A stretch of DNA of 6,899 nt from Candidatus Peregrinibacteria bacterium. Its GTDB lineage: Bacteria > Patescibacteriota > Gracilibacteria > UBA1369 > LOWO2-01-FULL-3. Below are positions 1-6,357 of the stretch, piece by piece. Under the pieces are notes generated by a model. The model was not told the origin of the DNA and searched no databases. It saw only the letters and a list, made by a program, of their open reading frames with translations. Location of the stretch: positions 1 to 6,899 of the forward strand of contig JABJOK010000110.1 of NCBI GenBank assembly GCA_018664365.1, written 5' to 3'. Positions within the stretch are counted from its first letter, which is position 1. Each line of letters starts with the position of its first letter. Both the position numbers and the translations under genes were made by a program.

Positions 1-1
1 C

Positions 2-979
2 ATAAGTATAGTTGTACTTGCTGTATTTGGATGGCTAAATCACAATTCCAACATACACTCGCCTGTAGACGAAAACGACGACGACCCTATTTCTTTCCAA
101 ATTAAACGCGGATCCTCTCTAGGAGAAGTTGCTAAAAGTCTCAAGGAAAATGATCTGATAAACAGCGCATTCTCTTTTAAGATGCATGCAAAGGTTCATA
201 ATTTAGACACTTCTATTCTTGCAGGACGTTTTGTTTTAAGTAAATCAATGGACTCTGGGGAGATTCTAAAGAAAATCAGCGACCCAAAAGAAGCTGAATT
301 TATTATCACAATACAAGAAGGCTTAGAAATACGAGATATAGACAACAAGCTAGTTGAGCTAGAACTAATTGAACCTGGAGATTTCATTAGTGCCGTAAAA
401 TCCTTTAATGGATGGGAGTACTACGATTTCTTAGACCCAAGCTCTCTACAGTCACTAGATCTACCTCTTGAAGGATACATCTACCCTGATACGTACTTCC
501 TAGATCCTGCAGATTTTGAACCTCATGACCTTATTTACTTTGCACTAGATAATTTCGAGAACAAATTCAGCGATTTGCACAAAGAAATCAAACGACACAC
601 AGTTAACGAGATAATCACCATGGCCTCAATAATAGAACGCGAAGTTTTTGGCATTGAAGACAGAAAATTGGTTTCAGGAATTCTTTGGAAAAGATTTGAA
701 AACAACTGGATGATAGGTGCAGATGCAACTCTTCTATATATAACTGAAGACAATAAAATCTCTTCAGCTGATCTTGCCCTTGATTCCCCATACAACACAC
801 GCAAAAACGCTGGCCTTCCCCCTGGTCCAATTGGAAATCCCAGCATGGAAAGTATTGAAGCAGCAATGTACCCTACTTCAAGCGAATACTGGTTCTATCT
901 AACTACCCTCGATACAGGAGAAGTTATTTATGCACACTCAAATGAAGAGCATAACGTGAACAAGGCAAAATACTTGTAA
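2..979 (+). CDS. mltG: Endolytic transglycosylase MltG (YceG family), 5'-truncated
   Basis: MltG is a membrane-anchored lytic transglycosylase that cuts nascent peptidoglycan strands and so sets glycan chain length. The frame is open to the left edge with no stop, so an ATG at 182 is internal and the true start lies outside the window; 325 codons are visible. The first visible residues (ISIVVLAVFGWL) are the end of an N-terminal membrane anchor. An acidic linker and a LysM-like module follow, about residues 30-100 of the visible part (GSSLGEVAKSLKEND). The catalytic domain shows the family signatures LPLEGYIYPDTY (nt 461-496), TMASIIEREV with the expected catalytic Glu at nt 635-637, then ADATLLY, SPYNTR and GLPPGPIGNPS. 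The C-terminus is complete, ending with TAA. It is convergent with the FecR-domain gene. Family assignment is secure; only the N-terminus is missing. Confidence 0.95.
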   Translation: MSIVVLAVFGWLNHNSNIHSPVDENDDDPISFQIKRGSSLGEVAKSLKENDLINSAFSFKMHAKVHNLDTSILAGRFVLSKSMDSGEILKKISDPKEAEFIITIQEGLEIRDIDNKLVELELIEPGDFISAVKSFNGWEYYDFLDPSSLQSLDLPLEGYIYPDTYFLDPADFEPHDLIYFALDNFENKFSDLHKEIKRHTVNEIITMASIIEREVFGIEDRKLVSGILWKRFENNWMIGADATLLYITEDNKISSADLALDSPYNTRKNAGLPPGPIGNPSMESIEAAMYPTSSEYWFYLTTLDTGEVIYAHSNEEHNVNKAKYL

Positions 980-992
980 TTAAACATCTTCT

Positions 993-2375
993 TTAAACTC
1001 CACCAGGCAAATCAGCGTCTTCAGGAATAGAGTCGGCTTCTTCAGCAACGGGCTCCTCGTCAACCACAACAGGTTCTTCGACTACTGGCTCTGGTTCAGC
1101 TACAGGCTCTTCAGCCGGAACTTCTTCCACAACAGCAGGTTGATGTAACACCTTTACGTAAATTGATTCGCTACGAGTACCATCAGCTCCAAGCGCATAA
1201 ACTTCATATGTATTCTCTCCTTCAACCATAAGTCCAAAATCTGCATTCGCATAGTATGTCCAACTAGCATCACCCGCACTAAATTTACTTAAAGTATAAC
1301 CATTAACAACTACCTTATCAGCTCCTGAAACTGTTCCTGCTAAAGTTGCTAACCTTCCAGTTACTACATAAAATCCATCAGCATTCGCATCTGATACACC
1401 TTGAACTGAAGTAATTACTGGCTTCTGAAGAGGACCCAATTCAACCACAACTTCTTTTTCTTCTTCATCCTCTTCTGCTTCTGGCTCTTCCTCAACAACC
1501 TCAGGTTCCATAACCTCCCCATCCACAACCTCTTCTTCGCCATCAACAACCTCGCCTTCCTCAGATGGCTCAAACACCTCAGGCTCAACTTCTACAAATT
1601 CATTATTACCTCCTAAAGCTTTTGAAAACTGAGTTGGCTCAAGATCCTCAGCAACATTCCACTCATACCAAGTAGACTGCTTAAATCCGTCAGACAACGC
1701 TGCTAAAACACTTGGGCTTTGATATTGCCAATACCTATCCAAAACTTTGTCATTAAAGACAATTTCCTGTCCAACTCCAACTTGCTCAGTTTCTACAATT
1801 TTACTGTCATCCATGCTCTTAATCTCTATTTCGATCTGATCTCCATTCATTACCCTCACAACCTCCTCAAAATCATTTTCCAATTCAAAAATACTTCCAG
1901 AATCAGAAGTAACATTTATATTGTCCATTTTTACAAAAATATTGCTCGTAGCAGTGTCTTTATACATTTTATTAAACCAAACTTTTCCATCTTCAAGAAA
2001 AATTTCGATCATCTCAATGTCTCCCTTCTCAAATATTCCATCAAAAACAACACTACTTCCACCATCAATCCTCATTATTGTTCCGTCCAAAAATTCAATA
2101 ATAACTTGAGCGTCTGCAGACGTTTTTAACTCATCCCCTTGCATTACAACAGTATCAGAAGAAAGATTAAAGTACTCTTCTGTTCCCCACGTCTTCATTT
2201 CAACGCTTCCAGATTCAACATGCATATATGCATCTGCTGTAGGAGCAGGAGTAAAAACTGCACGCCAAAGATTAAAAAGAAGAATCATAATCACACCAGC
2301 CGCAATAAGAATCAAAAATGGCATCACATAATCCATGGGACTATAACGCCTTGAAGAACGAGATCTATAATACAT
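993..2375 (-). CDS. Single-pass membrane protein with FecR domain, acidic linker and Ig-like domain
   Basis: The protein has 460 residues and is not a named gene that I recognise. A basic N-terminus (RSRSSRRY) precedes one membrane helix at about 17-40, predicting a short cytoplasmic tail and an extracytoplasmic C-terminus. Residues about 50-207 resemble a FecR domain (PF04773-like): a GD-E-LKTSADAQ stretch, FLDGTIMRIDGGS, then LEDGKVWF and a repeat of the fold ending GVGQEIVF. Residues about 259-312 are an acidic Glu/Val linker. Residues about 318-408 look like a bacterial Ig-like (glucodextranase B-type) domain, with VVNGY, GENTYEVYALGADG and a terminal VKVL strand. The last 48 residues are another Glu/Pro/Val-rich tail. 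The cytoplasmic tail of about 16 residues is too short for an anti-sigma domain, and no sigma factor lies nearby, so a surface structural, adhesive or sensing role is more likely than classic iron signalling. The gene follows dnaA by 61 bp. Confidence 0.82.
   Translation of the reverse strand: MYYRSRSSRRYSPMDYVMPFLILIAAGVIMILLFNLWRAVFTPAPTADAYMHVESGSVEMKTWGTEEYFNLSSDTVVMQGDELKTSADAQVIIEFLDGTIMRIDGGSSVVFDGIFEKGDIEMIEIFLEDGKVWFNKMYKDTATSNIFVKMDNINVTSDSGSIFELENDFEEVVRVMNGDQIEIEIKSMDDSKIVETEQVGVGQEIVFNDKVLDRYWQYQSPSVLAALSDGFKQSTWYEWNVAEDLEPTQFSKALGGNNEFVEVEPEVFEPSEEGEVVDGEEEVVDGEVMEPEVVEEEPEAEEDEEEKEVVVELGPLQKPVITSVQGVSDANADGFYVVTGRLATLAGTVSGADKVVVNGYTLSKFSAGDASWTYYANADFGLMVEGENTYEVYALGADGTRSESIYVKVLHQPAVVEEVPAEEPVAEPEPVVEEPVVVDEEPVAEEADSIPEDADLPGGV
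1035..1139 (-). repeat. C-terminal Glu-Pro-Val repeat coding region
   Basis: This codes for about residues 413-447 of the FecR-domain protein, made of variations on EEPV, EPEPVVEEPV and DEEPVAEE. It lies after the Ig-like domain near the C-terminus. No LPxTG-type sorting signal or second membrane helix follows, so this end is probably free or a spacer or interaction tail. Confidence 0.65.
1440..1601 (-). repeat. Acidic Glu/Val low-complexity linker coding repeat
   Basis: This codes for about residues 259-312 of the FecR-domain protein. The stretch is almost entirely Glu, Val, Pro, Asp and Gly, with an imperfect tandem unit (GEVVDGEEEVVDGEV). It joins the FecR domain to the Ig-like domain and is probably disordered and strongly negative. 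Such tracts are prone to length change by slippage. Confidence 0.7.
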
Positions 2376-2401
2376 AAGCTAAAATTTAATAGTCAGCTTA
2401 T
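2374..2401. promoter_or_regulatory. Inverted repeat spanning the FecR-domain gene start
   Basis: A perfect 7-bp inverted repeat has arms ATAAGCT (2374-2380) and AGCTTAT (2395-2401) separated by 14 bp. The left arm includes the first two bases of the minus-strand ATG (2375-2373). The right arm overlaps a possible -10 element, TATAAG on the minus strand at 2402-2397, with no good -35. It could be an operator or an mRNA hairpin that hides the start codon. The repeat is seen directly; the function is a guess. Confidence 0.35.
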
Positions 2402-2436
2402 ATTAAACCACACATGATCCGCTCAGCAAAGCTTTT

Positions 2437-3879
2437 TTAAAGCCCCATCTCCCTCTTGATTGCGTTCACGTCACGCACCAACTTAATATCAGTACGAAGT
2501 TTTTTAGCTGTTTTATTACACGCATGCATAACAGTTGTATGATTTCTTCCTCCAAATCCAAGTCCAATTCTCTCATAAGATTCTCCTAGCTCATTCTTGA
2601 TCAAATACATACAAATCTGTCTAGGAGTCATTATTTCCTTATGTCTATCAGGTCCCATAATGTCCGCAATAGTAATATTGTAGTATTCAGCAACAATTTG
2701 CATCACCTCGCTTGAATTCTTGGCACGAACTGATCCACGCGCCTCTTCTATATCAAATCCAACAATTTTCTGAGCTTTATTAAGTCTCTTAATAATTTCG
2801 GCAACTGAACGAATCGTAGGAACACGATCTGAAAGCTGACTCTCAGCAACTGCTTGACGAAGAACTCCCTCCAATTCACGTACACTGTGATGAACATTAT
2901 TTGCGATAAAATTTAAAACCTCAGGATCAAAGATAACCTCAAATTCCTGACATTTCTGCTGCAAAATCGCAAGCCTAGTCTCAAAATCTGGAAAGAGTAA
3001 CTCTACAACCATACCCATACCAAATCTTCCTGTAAGCCTTGTATCTAAATCATCTAGCTCTGAAGGAGCTCTATCTGAAGTTAGAACAATCTGCTTATTA
3101 GCATCATATAACTCATTAAAGGTATGAAAGAATTCCTGCTGTGAAGAATCTTTGCGAGCAAAAAACTGAACATCATCAACAAGAAAAACATCTACATTTC
3201 TATACTGATCCTTGAATTTTGGCATGTGTCTCTTTCCAATAGCCTCAACAACCTCTGAAACAAATCTTTCAGCCGTAATATATTTAATAATAGTATCTGG
3301 ATCATTTTTAAGAATCTGGTTTCCAATTGCCTGAACAATATGAGTCTTTCCAAGTCCAGTTCCCCCATATATATATAGAGGATTATAAATCCCACCTGGA
3401 TTGTCTGAAACAGCCTGAGCAGCAGCATGTGGAAGTCTGTTATCTTTACCAACAACAAAAGAATCAAGAACATACTTATCATTAAGCATTTGGCTTGAAA
3501 CATGACCTCTAGAAACTCCCCTCCTAACTGTAACCTCATTAACATTTCGAACCTTTCTAACCTTCTTTCCTTCGTTAATTTTGAAGAGTCCCTTTACATC
3601 AGCTCCATCTTTGTTTCCCTTTTCACCTAAACCACTACAAACTTCATAGCTCACTTCCTTAACAGAATCATCTTGCTCTTGTAGAGCCTGGAGAATCTTT
3701 AAAGTGTACTTTGATGAAATCCAACTTAGTGCAAATGAAGTAGGAACTCCAACTACTGCTTTTCCATCTTTTACACTTATAAGTGATGTATTTTGGAACC
3801 AAGTCAGGAAATGCATTTTTTGAATTGTGGGTTTCACTCTTTCGAGAATAGATAACCAAAGCTCTCTTTTTTCAGCCAT
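2437..3879 (-). CDS. dnaA: Chromosomal replication initiator protein DnaA
   Basis: DnaA is the AAA+ initiator that binds DnaA boxes, melts the origin and recruits helicase loading. With the ATG at 3879 the protein has 480 residues, close to the usual 440-480, and begins MAEKRELW like other domain I sequences. A TTG 66 bp upstream (3945) would only add a hydrophobic, non-conserved stretch. Domain I is about 1-78, followed by a basic linker (about 80-130). The AAA+ core shows Walker A GGTGLGKT (172-179), Walker B FLVDDVQ (232-238), sensor 1 TSDRAP, arginine finger GRFG (R285) and sensor 2 SVRELEG. Domain IV (about 385-480) has TPRQ and the signature GGRNHTTVMHAC, with Asn446 where E. coli has Asp433. 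dnaN, rpmH and gyrB are not adjacent. A 256-bp spacer separates it from rseP, suggesting its own promoter. Confidence 0.98.
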   Translation of the reverse strand: MAEKRELWLSILERVKPTIQKMHFLTWFQNTSLISVKDGKAVVGVPTSFALSWISSKYTLKILQALQEQDDSVKEVSYEVCSGLGEKGNKDGADVKGLFKINEGKKVRKVRNVNEVTVRRGVSRGHVSSQMLNDKYVLDSFVVGKDNRLPHAAAQAVSDNPGGIYNPLYIYGGTGLGKTHIVQAIGNQILKNDPDTIIKYITAERFVSEVVEAIGKRHMPKFKDQYRNVDVFLVDDVQFFARKDSSQQEFFHTFNELYDANKQIVLTSDRAPSELDDLDTRLTGRFGMGMVVELLFPDFETRLAILQQKCQEFEVIFDPEVLNFIANNVHHSVRELEGVLRQAVAESQLSDRVPTIRSVAEIIKRLNKAQKIVGFDIEEARGSVRAKNSSEVMQIVAEYYNITIADIMGPDRHKEIMTPRQICMYLIKNELGESYERIGLGFGGRNHTTVMHACNKTAKKLRTDIKLVRDVNAIKREMGL

Positions 3880-3954
3880 AAGAATTTGAAACGTTAGCCC
3901 TAGAAAAACCGACCTAATCTTAACCAGTAAAAACAACCTCAACAAGGGTATTAA

Positions 3955-3971
3955 ACATATTTTACATATGT
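3955..3971. repeat. ACATAT direct repeat with palindrome upstream of dnaA
   Basis: ACATAT occurs at 3955-3960 and again at 3964-3969, a 9-bp period. The second copy extends to the perfect palindrome ACATATGT (3964-3971). It is AT-rich and lies between the leader hairpins and the dnaA start. It may be a binding site or chance in AT-rich DNA. It does not match the DnaA box. Confidence 0.25.
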
Positions 3972-3973
3972 CT

Positions 3974-4014
3974 ATATCTCGGGGCCACCATTCCCCATGA
4001 CCACAAGATATGGG
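3974..4014 (-). promoter_or_regulatory. Competing hairpins in the dnaA 5' leader
   Basis: Read on the minus strand, CCCAT (4014-4010) can pair with ATGGG (3998-3994). Alternatively GGGG (3996-3993) can pair with CCCC (3984-3981) across an 8-nt loop, with an outer ATATCT/AGATAT pairing (4011-4006 with 3979-3974). The two structures share the same G-run, so they are mutually exclusive. This is the only GC-rich patch in an otherwise AT-rich spacer. It could be a leader control element or protein-binding site for dnaA. Only the complementarity is seen; stems are short. Confidence 0.3.
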
Positions 4015-4025
4015 AAAAAAATCTA

Positions 4026-4054
4026 ATTACAGAACATTTAACTAGGCAGCACAA
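4026..4054 (-). promoter_or_regulatory. Candidate sigma70-type promoter for dnaA
   Basis: On the minus strand, TTGTGC (4054-4049) is a weak -35 (3/6) and TGTAAT (4031-4026) a good -10 (5/6), spaced 17 bp. Transcription would start near 4019, giving a leader of about 140 nt that contains the competing hairpins. A second, weaker pair is TTGTTG (3945-3940) with TAAGAT (3922-3917), also 17 bp apart. Position upstream of dnaA supports a promoter somewhere here; the exact site is uncertain. Confidence 0.28.
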
Positions 4055-4092
4055 TAAGGCCATAGTACAAATTTGACAGACCATGCAACTAT

Positions 4093-4121
4093 AAAAAAAC
4101 CTGTAGAAATTTTGGACTACA
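4093..4121 (-). terminator. Weak candidate intrinsic terminator after rseP
   Basis: On the minus strand, 15 nt after the rseP stop, TGTAG (4121-4117) and CTACA (4106-4102) form a 5-bp stem with a 10-nt loop, then GG and seven Ts (4099-4093). The place and T-run suit the end of the pyrH-frr-rseP operon, but the stem is short and AT-rich, so termination may be partial. Confidence 0.35.
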
Positions 4122-4135
4122 TTCGTGCGAAACTT

Positions 4136-5758
4136 CTATGCAAATAGTCTAGCAATGTCAGCATACGTTACCACCAACATTAGAAGAATAATTAAAGCGA
4201 ATCCAAATGCATGAATGTAAGATTCCCATTTTTGATTCACCCTTTTGCCTAAAATAAACTCAATAAGAATAAAAAGTAACCGCCCACCATCAAGTGCAGG
4301 GAACGGCAAAATATTAATCACAGCTAAAGACAACGAAAGTACTGCTACAAATCTAAGCAAAGGAATAATCCCCTCATGCACAAAGATATGAGTGTATGTA
4401 GCAATTCTCACAGGGCCTCCCACAGACTCAGAAATCTCACCACCAGAGATCATACTACCCACCATGGAAATAAACATCTCTCCAGTCATCTTAGCCATTC
4501 TAAAGCCCTCTCCAAAAGCATTATAAGCTGCTATATGAATAGGATATTTAGCTTTATTTATCTTAACAGCAGAAGAAACCTGGTCTGAATTATATAGAGT
4601 AATGTCGGTAGTAACTCCCTCATCTATTAACTCAGAAAGCAAAACTCCAATCTTTCCATCCTCTGGCATAATTTCAAAGAAGTCCTGTCGTCCTTGCCTT
4701 TCAATACTATAAGCCAATGTCTCAGTAGCATTTTCTTCTACAAATTTGATTAGCTCCAAACTGTCATCAATCTTATTACCATTAACAGAAACTACTACAT
4801 CCTGACTCTTAAGACCGATTTTCTCGGCAGGAGAATCAGGCAATACCCTATCAATTATTACTCTCCTAGACTGATCGACCTCAACAATAACCTGATATCT
4901 AGCACCCTCTCTATAAACAATATATTCCAAGGTCTCTTCACCTCTCACAATTTTCTCGTAATCTTCTATGGAAAAAATTTGATGCTCATTAACAGATATG
5001 ATCGTATCCCCTCTTCTAAGACCAGAACTGTACATTGAGCTATTAGTCTCGATATCAAAAATCTTAACTCTTGGAAACGCAGTGAAGTCATAGAATTCGA
5101 ACCCCATATCAGCAAACTCAGTATCCATGACCTGCTCTGGAACAACTTCATAAGTAAAAATTTTGCCACTTCTAAGAACTTTGTATTTTCCCTCCGGACT
5201 AGCTGCCAAACTTTGTAAGGCAAATAGATCCAATTCTTCTTCATCAACCGAATAGATTAAGTCCTCTGCTTGAAATCCAATTTCATAGGCAAGAGAATCC
5301 TCTTCAATTCCCTTTATCTTAACTCCTTCCTCCAACTCAATTACTCCAGATGCAACAGCCGGTAAAACATCATCAGGTCCAAGTAACGGCTCCATTCCTG
5401 CAGTAAATCCAACTGTCAAAAGAATCCACGCCAAGAAAAAATTCATCACAACTCCGGCAACTACAACCTTACCCCTGTCTCGCATTCGCGCAGAAATAAA
5501 ACTACGTTTCTTCTTAAGCATTGAAGGATCAGTCGCGTCTTCACCAAGCATTCTCACAAATCCTCCAAAAGGAATCCAGTTAATAGAATAAATTGTTTCC
5601 CCCTTTTTCTTACCCCAAATCCTTGGAGGCAAACCAAATCCAAACTCCTCAACTTTAATACCCGCTCGCTTTGCCATTACAAAATGCCCTAGCTCATGTA
5701 TCAAGATTAGAAGCGAGAAAATTATAATAAAAGCTATCGCAGTAAGTATATAGTCCAT
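4136..5758 (-). CDS. rseP: RseP/RIP-family site-2 intramembrane zinc metalloprotease, three PDZ-like domains
   Basis: This is a membrane-embedded site-2 protease that cleaves single-pass membrane proteins, classically anti-sigma factors and remnant signal peptides. It has 540 residues against about 450 for E. coli RseP. The zinc motif HELGH is at 21-25 in the first membrane helix (nt 5698-5684). A second helix spans about 97-118. Three PDZ-like repeats follow, about 145-208, 230-294 and 299-365, each with an SxA/SPA-xxxGL-like turn and a D-x-I/V strand. The C-terminal part has VGGPVRIA (447-454), a helix about 461-483, the third zinc-ligand motif NILPFPALDGG (482-492, Asp490) and a last helix about 515-536. 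All catalytic residues are present. It ends with TAG, the only one in the window, and starts 27 bp after frr, so it is probably translated from the pyrH-frr transcript. Confidence 0.95.
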   Translation of the reverse strand: MDYILTAIAFIIIFSLLILIHELGHFVMAKRAGIKVEEFGFGLPPRIWGKKKGETIYSINWIPFGGFVRMLGEDATDPSMLKKKRSFISARMRDRGKVVVAGVVMNFFLAWILLTVGFTAGMEPLLGPDDVLPAVASGVIELEEGVKIKGIEEDSLAYEIGFQAEDLIYSVDEEELDLFALQSLAASPEGKYKVLRSGKIFTYEVVPEQVMDTEFADMGFEFYDFTAFPRVKIFDIETNSSMYSSGLRRGDTIISVNEHQIFSIEDYEKIVRGEETLEYIVYREGARYQVIVEVDQSRRVIIDRVLPDSPAEKIGLKSQDVVVSVNGNKIDDSLELIKFVEENATETLAYSIERQGRQDFFEIMPEDGKIGVLLSELIDEGVTTDITLYNSDQVSSAVKINKAKYPIHIAAYNAFGEGFRMAKMTGEMFISMVGSMISGGEISESVGGPVRIATYTHIFVHEGIIPLLRFVAVLSLSLAVINILPFPALDGGRLLFILIEFILGKRVNQKWESYIHAFGFALIILLMLVVTYADIARLFA

Positions 5759-5785
5759 AAATTAGGAATGAGGGGAAATAATTCT

Positions 5786-6346
5786 TTATACAGTCATAAC
5801 GTCTTGCTCTTTTCCTTTAGCAACCTCGTCAATTTTCTTATTAATATCATCAACCTTTTCTTGCAAACTCTTATCGGCATCACGAAGATCGTCTTCTGTT
5901 ATATCGTTATCTGTTTTTAGTTGTTTAAAATGATTGTGAGCTTCTTGCCTTGAATTACGCACAGCAATACGTGCATCTTCAGCAAGCTTATGTACATGCT
6001 TAGATAATTCTTTTCGTCGATCTTCAGTCAAAGGTGGAATATTTATTCTTACAAAATTACCATCATTAATAGGATTAAGTCCTGTTCCAATTCCAACAAT
6101 AGCCTTTTCAATAGCAGCCAAATTACCTTTATCCCACGGTTGAATTTGAATAGTACGTGGCTCAGGAATGGAAATACTTGCTACCGCTTTAAGTGGCTGA
6201 ATTGCTCCATAAACATCAATATTAACATTCTCAACAAGTGAAGAATTTGCACGCCCTACTTGAAGTCTTCCGAATTCATCACCTAAATGACTTAAGGCCT
6301 TATCAAATTCTTGCTGTGCTTTTGAAATAGCATCTTGAACTGACAT
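5786..6346 (-). CDS. frr: Ribosome recycling factor
   Basis: Ribosome recycling factor works with EF-G to split the post-termination ribosome in the cytoplasm. The 186 residues match the usual 185 and align end to end. The long three-helix domain I comes from both ends (about 1-29 and 106-186). Domain II is the inserted beta domain (about 30-105). Visible signatures are LQVGRANSSL (28-37), ASISIPEPRTI, GLNPINDG and PPLTEDRRKEL, plus VRNSRQEAHN, whose second arginine corresponds to the essential arginine of the E. coli protein. The ATG at 6346 gives the standard N-terminus (MSVQDAISKAQQ). No Shine-Dalgarno is seen; the bases before it are AT-rich (AAAATTTAT). The gene starts 11 bp after pyrH, the usual conserved pair. 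Confidence 0.98.
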   Translation of the reverse strand: MSVQDAISKAQQEFDKALSHLGDEFGRLQVGRANSSLVENVNIDVYGAIQPLKAVASISIPEPRTIQIQPWDKGNLAAIEKAIVGIGTGLNPINDGNFVRINIPPLTEDRRKELSKHVHKLAEDARIAVRNSRQEAHNHFKQLKTDNDITEDDLRDADKSLQEKVDDINKKIDEVAKGKEQDVMTV

Positions 6347-6357
6347 ATAAATTTTAA

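Noticed and set aside
1719..2129. 136-residue plus-strand open frame opposite the FecR-domain gene
   Set aside because: It is antisense to a well-supported coding region, has no recognisable domain and its composition fits the complement of the acidic FecR-domain gene.
2404..2412. DnaA box and possible oriC next to dnaA
   Set aside because: It is a single 7/9 match in an AT-rich sequence, with no second box and no clear unwinding element.
2421..2438. Plus-strand terminator-like GCT...AGC followed by a T-run near the dnaA stop
   Set aside because: The stem is only 3 bp and no plus-strand gene ends there; the T-run includes the complement of the dnaA stop.
3192..3545. 117-residue minus-strand open frame inside dnaA
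   Set aside because: It overlaps the conserved AAA+ core of dnaA in another frame and shows no family motif.
3880..3945. TTG-initiated N-terminal extension of DnaA
   Set aside because: The 22 added residues are hydrophobic and unlike DnaA; the ATG at 3879 gives a standard domain I start, and a weak promoter candidate falls within this extension.
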